From: Mesorhizobium sp. WSM3862
GTDB lineage: Bacteria > Pseudomonadota > Alphaproteobacteria > Rhizobiales > Rhizobiaceae
Assembly (NCBI RefSeq): GCF_002294985.1
Contig: NZ_NSGE01000003.1
Location: 124,001 to 188,000, forward strand
Length of the DNA stretch: 64,000 bases
Direction: 5' to 3'
Numbering within the stretch: position 1 is the stretch's first letter; each line of letters begins with the position of its first letter. A program made the position numbers and the translations under genes. This document shows positions 26,295 through 33,817 of the stretch, in pieces. A model generated the notes under the pieces. It did no database searches, was not told the DNA's origin, and saw only the letters and a list, made by a program, of their open reading frames with translations.

Positions 26295-26357
26295 CCGAGG
26301 CAACTCATCGTCTTGCCCGGGCCGCAATTTTGCCGATAAGCAGGCCTGAGCGAGACT

Positions 26358-27443
26358 ATGTCGCTGCAAAAAGATGCCGGCGACATTCGGCAGAACACGA
26401 CTGACATGACAACAGGCGGCGCGCGCTCAAACATGACGGCTGGGGTGGCATTCCTGGCGATGACGGCACTCACGGCCGCGCTGCTGGCCGGATTCCTCGG
26501 CGCGCTGCATCCAGCCCTCGATTCGTTCTCGCATTTTCGTATTCATCTGAGCGTGCTCACGGCGCTGCTGGCGGTGGCGCTGCTTGCCAGTTCGTACCGG
26601 CTGCAAGCGGCAGCAGCGCTGCTCTTCGCCCTCGCCTGCCTTGCCACGACGGCCAGCGCACTGCCCAGGTTGTGGCCGCAGCAGGCGGTCGCCAAACCTG
26701 CCGACCGTATCGTCTACAGCCTGCTGCAGATCAATCTTCGCTTCGACAATCCGACGCCCAAGAAGGTGCTGTCGCTGATCGGCCGCACCAACCCTGATGT
26801 GATCACCCTCGACGAGGTGTCGGGAATGTGGACGAGAGAGCTCGGCTATATCACCGGCGCCTATCCGTACCGCATCCTCTGCCCCTACCCCAACGGCGTA
26901 TTCGGGGTCGCGCTGCTCTCGCGGCGGCCTTTTGCCCCGGGCACCGCGCCGCATTGCGAGCCGCGCGGTGCGATGGCAACCGCCACGGTCGATTTCGGCG
27001 GCACCGGCGTCGATGTCGCGGCAATCCATTTGAGCTGGCCCTGGCCGCGCGAGCAGTACTGGCAGATCGGCGAGCTGGCGGGGCCGCTTGCCGCGCTCGG
27101 CGAAACCGCCATCATGGCCGGCGACTGCAACGCCGTGCCGTGGAGCGCTGCAGTGCGTCGTGTCGCCTCGCTCGGCGGACTGAGCGTTATGCCGTCGGCC
27201 GGGCCGACCTGGATCCATCGGAAGCTACCAGATTTCATCCGGCGCTTCGCCGGCCTGCCGATCGACCAAGTGTTCAGCAAGGGCGCCGTGACCATCCACT
27301 CGGCGACGCGGCTGGAAGACGCCGGGTCCGACCACTTGCCGGTGCTGATCGAGTTCTCGTTGCGGTCCGACGGCCGACAGCCCGAGCACGAGCATCAGTC
27401 GGCGCTGGCGGCAAACGCACAACTTGGCAAGACGGGCAGTTAG
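26358..27443 (+). CDS. Membrane-anchored endonuclease/exonuclease/phosphatase-family protein
   Basis: A 361-residue protein. Three hydrophobic segments lie in the first 105 residues (GVAFLAMTALTAALLAGFLG, LTALLAVALLAS, AAALLFALACLATTA). A metal-dependent EEP domain follows with LLQINLRFDN, the metal Glu in LDEVSGMW, GDCNAVPW and the catalytic SDHLPVLIEF. The domain probably faces the periplasm. The family includes nucleases, sphingomyelinases and phosphoinositide phosphatases, and the substrate here is unknown. Later in-frame ATGs at 26406 and 26433 are possible starts. Confidence 0.85.
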   Translation: MSLQKDAGDIRQNTTDMTTGGARSNMTAGVAFLAMTALTAALLAGFLGALHPALDSFSHFRIHLSVLTALLAVALLASSYRLQAAAALLFALACLATTASALPRLWPQQAVAKPADRIVYSLLQINLRFDNPTPKKVLSLIGRTNPDVITLDEVSGMWTRELGYITGAYPYRILCPYPNGVFGVALLSRRPFAPGTAPHCEPRGAMATATVDFGGTGVDVAAIHLSWPWPREQYWQIGELAGPLAALGETAIMAGDCNAVPWSAAVRRVASLGGLSVMPSAGPTWIHRKLPDFIRRFAGLPIDQVFSKGAVTIHSATRLEDAGSDHLPVLIEFSLRSDGRQPEHEHQSALAANAQLGKTGS

Positions 27444-27487
27444 CGTCGCATTGCTTCCCGCCGCATCGCCGGTTTCTGCTTGTGCCG

Positions 27488-28081
27488 CTAGGGCCTGATC
27501 AAAGCAGCGACCAGGTGCTCGACATGACCACCTTCGCGGTGCTCGCGGGCATCGAAGGCATTTTGCCTGGCCTCGTATTCGGCATAGACGGCCTGGATGC
27601 GCCGGCGCGCCTCGCTGCGCGCCTTGTAGCAATAGGGGTCGTTAGCGACCCTAAGACCGGTGATCGAGCGATCGGTGACGCGCATCATTTCCCGGGCAAT
27701 GCGGCCATGGGTTCCCTCGTGCGCGCGCACGCCGGCGAAGAACCGGTTCCAGCGCTTCTTCAATGCAGGCGTGGCTGGCGACGCCAAGCGGGGGAAAGTG
27801 TAGAAGAGACTGAGCGTTCCGTTTGCCTGCCGTATCCGGCACGAGCCCTTGTCCTGGATAACGCCAAGCTCCCAGTCGGCCGTATAGGCGGTCTGGGCGA
27901 TGGCATGCGTCATGAAGCCGTGCTTGGGACCTTTGCTGCCCATCGCCTCGATGAGCGCCGCGCCCGAATTGCCGGCAATGTCATAGGTGCGCGTCTGGAC
28001 CAGCACCCTGGTGCCGGCCGAAGCCTGCGGCGCGCAGAGCGCGCCGAGAGCGACAAGGCATGTCAGAACCGCCATGCGCAT
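27488..28081 (-). CDS. Secreted DUF922 putative zinc protease
   Basis: A 197-residue protein with a signal peptide (MRMAVLTCLVALGALCAPQASA). The mature domain belongs to the DUF922 family, predicted metalloproteases. The zinc motif is HEGTHG (HExxH form) within AGVRAHEGTHGRIAREMM. Two Cys (GSCRIRQ, DPYCYKARSEARR) may form a disulfide. GGGAGGAG before the ATG at 28081 fixes the start. It is a single gene, convergent with the EEP gene. Periplasmic proteolysis is predicted from the motif only. Confidence 0.82.
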   Translation of the reverse strand: MRMAVLTCLVALGALCAPQASAGTRVLVQTRTYDIAGNSGAALIEAMGSKGPKHGFMTHAIAQTAYTADWELGVIQDKGSCRIRQANGTLSLFYTFPRLASPATPALKKRWNRFFAGVRAHEGTHGRIAREMMRVTDRSITGLRVANDPYCYKARSEARRRIQAVYAEYEARQNAFDAREHREGGHVEHLVAALIRP

Positions 28082-28249
28082 AACCGTCTCCTCCCTATCC
28101 TTAGGGAAAGGGAACACAAGCAGGCAGCGGATTCAACAGCCTTGAGGTTGCGCCGTCGCAACCGGTATTGCTCGTAGGTGCCGCCTGTTACCCGGCTCTC
28201 GCCAGCCGCAGGATGGCGGCTGTCGAGCCGGCCCGGCCAGACGTGGGGC

Positions 28250-29929
28250 TCACATGCCTTGGTAGACCGGCCCCTCTCCGCCTTGCGGGGGTACCCAATT
28301 GATGTTCCGGTTCGGGTCCTTGATGTCGCAAGTCTTGCAGTGGACGCAGTTCTGCGCGTTGATGACGAAGCGCACGTCCTTGGCGGACGGATCGGCAGCG
28401 GCATTGCCGTCCTTGTCCACCCACTCATAGACGCCGGCCGGGCAGTAGCGGGTCGATGGCCCGGCGAACACGTCGTGCTCGGAACGCTGCTGCAGCGCCA
28501 TGTCGCCGACGATGAGGTGCACGGGCTCATTTTCCTCATGGTTGGTGTTGGACAAAAACACCGAGGAGAGCCGGTCGAAGGTCAAGACGCCATCCGCCTT
28601 CGGATAAGCGATTTTCTGGTGCTTGGAGGCGGGCTCGAGCGTCGCATAGTCGGCCTTGCCGTGCTTCAGCGTGCCGAAGGGCGAGAAGCCGAACAGCGTG
28701 TTCAGCCACATGTCGAGACCACCGATGCCGACACCGACGATGGTGCCGAAGCGCGACCACAGCGGCTTGACGTTGCGCACCTTCTTCAGGTCCCTGCCGA
28801 TGTCGCTGCCGCGCCAGGCGTCTTCATAGGAGGCGAGCTCGTCATTGGCCCGGCCCGCGGCAATGGCGTCCGCGACATGCTCGGCCGCCAGCATGCCGGA
28901 CAGCACCGCATTGTGCGAGCCCTTGATGCGGGGCACGTTGACGAAGCCGGCCGCGCAGCCCATCAGCACGCCGCCCGGGAATGAAAGCTTCGGCACCGAT
29001 TGCCAGCCGCCCTCGGTAATGGCGCGCGCGCCATAGCCGATCCGCTTGGCGCCCTCGAAGGTGCCTCTGATCGCCGGATGAGTCTTGAAGCGCTGGAATT
29101 CCTCGAAGGGCGAGAGCCAGGGGTTCTTATAGTTCAGATGGACGACGAAGCCGACCGCCACCTGGTTGTCTTCGAGATGGTAGAGGAAGGAGCCGCCGCC
29201 GGTTTTCATGTCGAGCGGCCAGCCGAAGGAGTGCTGCACCAGCCCCGGCTTGTGGTTCTCAGGCTTGACCTGCCAGAGTTCCTTGAGACCGATGCCGAAT
29301 TTGGCGGGCTCGCGGCCGTCGGCAAGCTGGTATTTGTCGATCAGTTGCTTGGCCAAAGAGCCGCGCGCGCCCTCGCCGATCAGCACGTATTTGCCCATCA
29401 GCGCCATGCCCGGAGCGTAGGCCGGGCCATGCGTGCCGTCCTTCTCGACGCCCATGTCGCCAGTGATCACGCCGGTCACGGCGCCGGCGTCGTTGTAGAC
29501 AAGGCTCGCCGCGGCAAAGCCCGGATAAATCTCGACGCCGAGCGCCTCGGCCTTGGTCGCCAGCCAGCGGCAGACATTGCCAAGCGAGACGATGTAGTTG
29601 CCGTGATTGTTCATCAGCGGCGGCATCAGGAAGTTGGGCAGGCGGAAGGACCCGGCGGGGCCTAGCACCAGGAAATGATCGTCGGTGACAGGCGTCTTGA
29701 AAGGGTGCCCTTCCTCCTCGCGCCAGCCCGGCAAAAGGCGGTCGATGCCGATCGGGTCGACGACGGCGCCGGACAGGATGTGGGCGCCGACCTCGCCGCC
29801 TTTTTCCAGCACGACGACGGAAAGGTCGGGGTTGAGCTGCTTCAGACGGATCGCCGCGGCAAGGCCGGCCGGACCGGCGCCGACGATGACCACGTCGAAT
29901 TCCATGCTCTCGCGTTCGATTTCGCTCAT
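28250..29929 (-). CDS. Electron transfer flavoprotein-ubiquinone oxidoreductase
   Basis: A 559-residue inner-membrane-associated flavo-iron-sulfur protein that moves electrons from ETF to ubiquinone. It has the FAD motif VVIVGAGPAGLAAAIRL at the N-terminus, VLIGEGARGSLAKQL, and a C-terminal 4Fe-4S site with Cys in YCPAGVYEW and NCVHCKTCDIKDP. Length matches the bacterial family. The start at 29929 (MSEIERES) follows GAGGGGCAG. It serves all acyl-CoA dehydrogenases and also dimethylglycine/sarcosine-type dehydrogenases, so it links functionally to ivd and perhaps to the flavoprotein at 57257-59668. Confidence 0.96.
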   Translation of the reverse strand: MSEIERESMEFDVVIVGAGPAGLAAAIRLKQLNPDLSVVVLEKGGEVGAHILSGAVVDPIGIDRLLPGWREEEGHPFKTPVTDDHFLVLGPAGSFRLPNFLMPPLMNNHGNYIVSLGNVCRWLATKAEALGVEIYPGFAAASLVYNDAGAVTGVITGDMGVEKDGTHGPAYAPGMALMGKYVLIGEGARGSLAKQLIDKYQLADGREPAKFGIGLKELWQVKPENHKPGLVQHSFGWPLDMKTGGGSFLYHLEDNQVAVGFVVHLNYKNPWLSPFEEFQRFKTHPAIRGTFEGAKRIGYGARAITEGGWQSVPKLSFPGGVLMGCAAGFVNVPRIKGSHNAVLSGMLAAEHVADAIAAGRANDELASYEDAWRGSDIGRDLKKVRNVKPLWSRFGTIVGVGIGGLDMWLNTLFGFSPFGTLKHGKADYATLEPASKHQKIAYPKADGVLTFDRLSSVFLSNTNHEENEPVHLIVGDMALQQRSEHDVFAGPSTRYCPAGVYEWVDKDGNAAADPSAKDVRFVINAQNCVHCKTCDIKDPNRNINWVPPQGGEGPVYQGM

Positions 29930-30180
29930 CTGCCCCTCGCTGGCTTGCCCTATTCTCGCATTTTGCTGGCTCACGCGCTGCATAGCGCATCAATTCGCGA
30001 CGCGAAACCGGCGCTGACGTGACAAAGCCGATTTCGACAAAAAGTCGCGGTGTTCCATGCGAAACGGCCGTCGGACAGGCGACGGCGAAGCATAGGCCAG
30101 GGCCATGCAGTTGGAAGGCCAGGCCTGTCCGGCACGTTTTTAATTGTTCGACGGCTTGCTTATCGGCAATACTTGGCCCC

Positions 30181-30819
30181 ATGCGCACTCCCGAGCCAAC
30201 CGGCTTTTCATTGAAGCGCTTACTCTTCACGCCCGGCGTGCTCTGCCGCGCGGTTCTTCCGCTCCTCTTTTCGCTCGGCACGGCCCAGGCCGATCCGCAG
30301 AAAGTCTGGGCGGCCGGCGCCTACTCCTTTTCCGACGAGCTCGGCGGCTTCCGCATCACCGGCGCTTCCGGAATTGGCACCAAGGATGACCCGCTGGTCA
30401 TCACCGAGGAGCTGAATTCGGCGACGCCAGTGACGCTGACCATCCGCGCGATCAGGCCGATTGAAGCCTTCGGCAGGGCCGGCAACGTGGCCAATGGGGT
30501 TATGTACATGCGCATCGACGTGCTCAACAACAGCTCCCTGCCCTGGGTCGAGTTCCAGTTCGAGCTGCAGGAAATCCTCGACCAGCCGAGCGTGTTCGGC
30601 GACGGCCTCTCCTTCGACCAGCGCAACAAGAATCCCGACAACATCGTCTCGAGCAACTTCGCCGATTTCGACCGCCAGTTCGAACCCTATGACCGGCTCT
30701 TGTTCAAGAACGGCAAGGTCGACCCGCTGAAGACGGCGACGTTCGAGTTCCTGATCACCGACTACACGCCGCGCTGGACATTTTTCCTGGTGCAGGATCC
30801 GCGCATACCGACGGGGTGA
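30181..30819 (+). CDS. Secreted conserved hypothetical protein
   Basis: A 212-residue protein with a signal sequence (about residues 20-38, LCRAVLPLLFSLGTAQA, preceded by a charged stretch). The mature part is a beta-rich domain of unknown function, including YSFSDELGGFRITGASG, MYMRIDVLNNSSLPWVEFQF and a C-terminal FFLVQDPRIPTG. The ATG at 30181 gives a sensible signal peptide, but no clear ribosome binding site is seen. It is divergent from the ETF oxidoreductase gene and lies 68 bases before the UDG gene. I do not know its role. Confidence 0.7.
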   Translation: MRTPEPTGFSLKRLLFTPGVLCRAVLPLLFSLGTAQADPQKVWAAGAYSFSDELGGFRITGASGIGTKDDPLVITEELNSATPVTLTIRAIRPIEAFGRAGNVANGVMYMRIDVLNNSSLPWVEFQFELQEILDQPSVFGDGLSFDQRNKNPDNIVSSNFADFDRQFEPYDRLLFKNGKVDPLKTATFEFLITDYTPRWTFFLVQDPRIPTG

Positions 30820-30887
30820 CAGACATTGCGCTGAATGGCGAATTCCGAGCGGTTGCAAATCTTTGCCGCGCGGACGATGGTGGCGCC

Positions 30888-31811
30888 ATGACTGCCGCCT
30901 CCCCCAACAACCCGATCGATATCGCAGAGCTGCTGGCCTTCTATGCCAGCGCCGGCGTTGACGAGGCGCTGGAAGACACGCCTGTCAACCGCTTCGCCGA
31001 GGCCAAGCCGAAGCAAGCCGAGCGCGCGCCTGCGCAGGCCGCGATCGCGCGTGAAAGCATGCCCCTGGAGCGGCCGGCATCGGAGCCCGGATTCGAGACA
31101 GGCCGGGCGGCGGAACGGCCGGCGGCATCGACCGGGCTGGACGCAAGCCAAGTGCCCGATGCGCCGCGGCGCCCGACGCTCACCACCGCCACGGTCCCCG
31201 ACGAGGGGCAGATCAAGCTTGCACGGCAGCTGGCGGCGAGCGCCTCGACGCTTGACGAGCTGCGCCAGCAGATGGCGGCGTTCGACGGCTGCAATCTCAA
31301 ATTCACCGCCAAGAACCTGGTCTTCGCCGACGGCAACCCGAATGCCGACCTGATGCTCGTCGGCGAGGCGCCGGGCCGCGACGAGGACCTCGAAGGGCTG
31401 CCCTTCGTCGGCCGCTCCGGACGGCTGCTCGACAGCATGCTGGCAGCAATCGGCCTCGACCGGACATCGGCCTATATCGCCAACGTCATCCCGTGGCGCC
31501 CGCCGGGCAACCGCACGCCGACGCTGCACGAGACGGAGATCTGCCGCCCGTTCATCGAAAGGCAGATCGAGCTGGTCAATCCGAAGGTGCTGGTCAATCT
31601 CGGCGGCCCTTCCGCCAAGACGCTGCTCAACACGACCGAGGGCATCCTGCGGTTACGGGGTAATTGGCGCGTCCACACCACCCAGTCGGGCATTGCCATT
31701 CCAGCGATGCCGACGCTGCATCCGGCGTATCTGCTTCGCACGCCTGCACACAAGAAGCTGGCGTGGCGGGATTTTCTCGAGGTGAAGGCGAAACTGAGGG
31801 CGTTGGGGTGA
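30888..31811 (+). CDS. Uracil-DNA glycosylase, family 4-like
   Basis: A 307-residue DNA repair enzyme that removes uracil. A low-complexity Ala/Glu/Pro-rich N-terminal 100 residues precedes the domain. Motif A is LVGEAPGRDEDLEGLPFVGR and motif B is TLHPAYLLR. Family 4 enzymes normally use four Cys for a 4Fe-4S cluster. Here only two candidate positions are Cys (FDGCNLKF, TEICRPF), and the residue before RPP is Trp (VIPWRPPGNRTP) where Cys is usual. The cluster is therefore probably absent. The start at 30888 has GGTGG upstream, and a GTG at 30816 is possible. Confidence 0.9.
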   Translation: MTAASPNNPIDIAELLAFYASAGVDEALEDTPVNRFAEAKPKQAERAPAQAAIARESMPLERPASEPGFETGRAAERPAASTGLDASQVPDAPRRPTLTTATVPDEGQIKLARQLAASASTLDELRQQMAAFDGCNLKFTAKNLVFADGNPNADLMLVGEAPGRDEDLEGLPFVGRSGRLLDSMLAAIGLDRTSAYIANVIPWRPPGNRTPTLHETEICRPFIERQIELVNPKVLVNLGGPSAKTLLNTTEGILRLRGNWRVHTTQSGIAIPAMPTLHPAYLLRTPAHKKLAWRDFLEVKAKLRALG

Positions 31812-31819
31812 AGCACCTT

Positions 31820-31846
31820 CCCTTCTCCCACAACAAGGGAGAAGGG
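31820..31846. repeat. Rhizobial intergenic palindrome, possible terminator
   Basis: CCCTTCTCCC and GGGAGAAGGG form a 10-bp stem with a 7-base loop, nine bases past the UDG stop. A related element (ATCTCCCC...GGGGAGAT) occurs at 36470-36493 after pepN, so this is probably one of a dispersed repeat family. Confidence 0.65.
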
Positions 31847-31902
31847 GAGCGATAACCTCTTAGGTAATTGAATTACTCCCCTCGCCGCCCTACTCATCCC
31901 CC

Positions 31903-32715
31903 ATGACAACACCCGACGTCTCCGCCGGCAGCCTCATTCGCGAGTGGCGCACGCGCCGGCGCATGAGCCAGCTCGACCTCGCCATGGAAGCCGATATCTC
32001 GCAGCGGCATCTCTCCTTCGTCGAAAGCGGCCGCGCCCAGCCTTCGCGCGAGATGGTGCTGCATCTGGCCGAGCAGCTTGCCATTCCTCTACGCCAGCGC
32101 AACCAGCTTTTGCTCGCGGCCGGCTTCGCGCCGAGCTTCAGCGAAAGGCCGCTGACCGATACGACGCTGGCGCCGGCGATGGCTGCGGTCGAGACGGTGC
32201 TCAAGGGCCACGAGCCCTTCCCGGCGCTGGCGGTCGACCAGCACTGGAACCTCGTTTGCGCCAACGCGGCGATCGGCCCGTTCCTGGCCGACGTCTCGGA
32301 GCCGTGGCTGCTCAAGCCGCCGGTCAATGTGCTGAGGCTCAGCCTGCATCCCGGTGGCGTCGCGCCGCGCATCGTCAACCTCGCGGAATGGCGCGCGCAT
32401 CTGCTCGAGCGCCTCAAGCACCAGAACGACGCCACCGGCGACTCCATGCTGATCGAGTTGGAGAAGGAATTGCGCGGCTATCCGTCCGGGCTGAGGAGCA
32501 GCCGGCCGGCGCCGGTCGAGCCAAGCGGCATCGTCCATCCGCTCAGGCTCGCGCATGGCGATCAGGTGCTGTCGTTGATCAGCACGATCACCGTCTTCGG
32601 AACGCCGCTCGACGTGACGCTGTCGGAGCTGGCGATCGAATCCTTCTTCCCCGCCGACGACCAGACGCGGACCGTGCTGGTGCGGCTGGCGAAGGAGCGG
32701 ACGGCCGCTTCGTAG
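31903..32715 (+). CDS. XRE-family regulator with MmyB-like ligand-binding domain
   Basis: A 270-residue transcription factor. The helix-turn-helix spans residues about 10-65 (REWRTRRRMSQLDLAMEADI and SQRHLSFVESGRAQPS). The rest is an MmyB-like, PAS-related domain (LVCANAAIGPFLADVSEPWL, NVLRLSLHPGGVAPRIVNLA). Relatives carry fatty acid or acyl ligands in this domain and regulate oxidoreductase genes next door. Here the neighbours are UDG and a convergent EamA transporter, so the target is not evident. It starts with MTTPDVSAGSLI, but no strong ribosome binding site is visible. Confidence 0.88.
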   Translation: MTTPDVSAGSLIREWRTRRRMSQLDLAMEADISQRHLSFVESGRAQPSREMVLHLAEQLAIPLRQRNQLLLAAGFAPSFSERPLTDTTLAPAMAAVETVLKGHEPFPALAVDQHWNLVCANAAIGPFLADVSEPWLLKPPVNVLRLSLHPGGVAPRIVNLAEWRAHLLERLKHQNDATGDSMLIELEKELRGYPSGLRSSRPAPVEPSGIVHPLRLAHGDQVLSLISTITVFGTPLDVTLSELAIESFFPADDQTRTVLVRLAKERTAAS

Positions 32716-32717
32716 GC

Positions 32718-33665
32718 TTACCCCTGCGGCGGCGTCGCCCTTCGGGTGCGCGTGCGCTCGAGGCCAAGTTGCCTTTCGCGCCAGATGATGAAGATGCCGG
32801 CGGCAACCACAATCACGCCGCCGATCAGCGTGTTGAGCGACGTCACATCGCCGAACACAAGATAGCCGATGACGACGCCGAGAATCATCGAGCTATATTC
32901 GAAAGGCGCCACGACCGAAGCCTCGGCGTGGCGGTAGGCGGCCGTCATCAGGATCTGACCGAGCCCGCCGCAGAAGCCGGCCATGACAAGCAGCGCGGCT
33001 TGCATCGGCGTCAGCATCTGCCAGCCGAAAGGCAGGGTGAGCAGCGCCAGCACGCTCGCCGTCGAGGAAAACCACAGCACGATGGTCGCCGTCTTCTCGG
33101 TCTGCACGAGATTGCGCACCAGAAGCATGGCGACGGCCGAGATCGCCGCGGCGATCAGCGCCGCCATCACACCGAGCACCTCCTGGTCGTCGAGCGACTC
33201 GTCGGAATTCAACAGCGTCAGTTCCGGCCAGGAAACGATCAAAACGCCGACGAGGCCGAAGGCGACCGCGCTCCAGCGATAGACGCGGATGATCTCGCCC
33301 AGGAAGATCGAAGAGAACACCACGACCAGCAGCGGCTGGGCATAATTCAGCGTGATCGCTTCGGGAAGTGGCAACCTGGTCAGCGCGAAGAAGCCGAGCC
33401 CCATGGCGCCGACGCCGACGACGCCGCGCGCGATGTGGTTGAACGGCCGTTTCGTGGTGAATGCGGTGGCCAGCTGTCCCTTGAAGGCCAGAAAGGCGAT
33501 GATCGGCAAGATGGCGAAGAAGGAACGGAAGAAGACGATCTGTCCGGCAGGCACGGCGCCGGCCGCCTTGATGCAGGTCTGCATGCCGACAAAGACCGCC
33601 ACCGAGACGATCTTCAGCGCAATGCCGCGCAGCGTATTGTGGCCGACGGGATGATCGACGGTCAT
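32718..33665 (-). CDS. EamA-family (DMT superfamily) transporter
   Basis: A 315-residue inner-membrane protein with about ten hydrophobic helices in two EamA repeats (e.g. MGLGFFALTRLPLPEAITLN, VMAALIAAAISAVAMLLVRN, VVIGYLVFGDVTSLNTLIGG). The first repeat holds the family pattern in which a gap before the last helix contains FFALTRLPLPEA. GAGGCAAG precedes the ATG at 33665. An in-frame extension to 33791 is less likely. Family members move metabolites or amino acids outwards or inwards. The substrate is unknown. Confidence 0.9.
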   Translation of the reverse strand: MTVDHPVGHNTLRGIALKIVSVAVFVGMQTCIKAAGAVPAGQIVFFRSFFAILPIIAFLAFKGQLATAFTTKRPFNHIARGVVGVGAMGLGFFALTRLPLPEAITLNYAQPLLVVVFSSIFLGEIIRVYRWSAVAFGLVGVLIVSWPELTLLNSDESLDDQEVLGVMAALIAAAISAVAMLLVRNLVQTEKTATIVLWFSSTASVLALLTLPFGWQMLTPMQAALLVMAGFCGGLGQILMTAAYRHAEASVVAPFEYSSMILGVVIGYLVFGDVTSLNTLIGGVIVVAAGIFIIWRERQLGLERTRTRRATPPQG

Positions 33666-33817
33666 CTTGCCTCGTGACGATGGTCGGAAAACGAAGCCCA
33701 GAAATAGACCTTGGCGCAGTTTTGTCGAGTGACCGTTTCGTGTAAAGAGCGCGGACTTTAAGATTCCCGGACCAGCAAAGCCGACTGCCACCCGAAATCG
33801 ACAGGAAAAACGACGGA

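Noticed and set aside
24780..26369. 529-codon minus-strand frame over amn
   Set aside because: Antisense shadow of AMP nucleosidase.
31944..33677. 577-codon plus-strand frame spanning the XRE gene and the EamA gene
   Set aside because: Low-complexity translation crossing two well-supported genes in another frame and strand.
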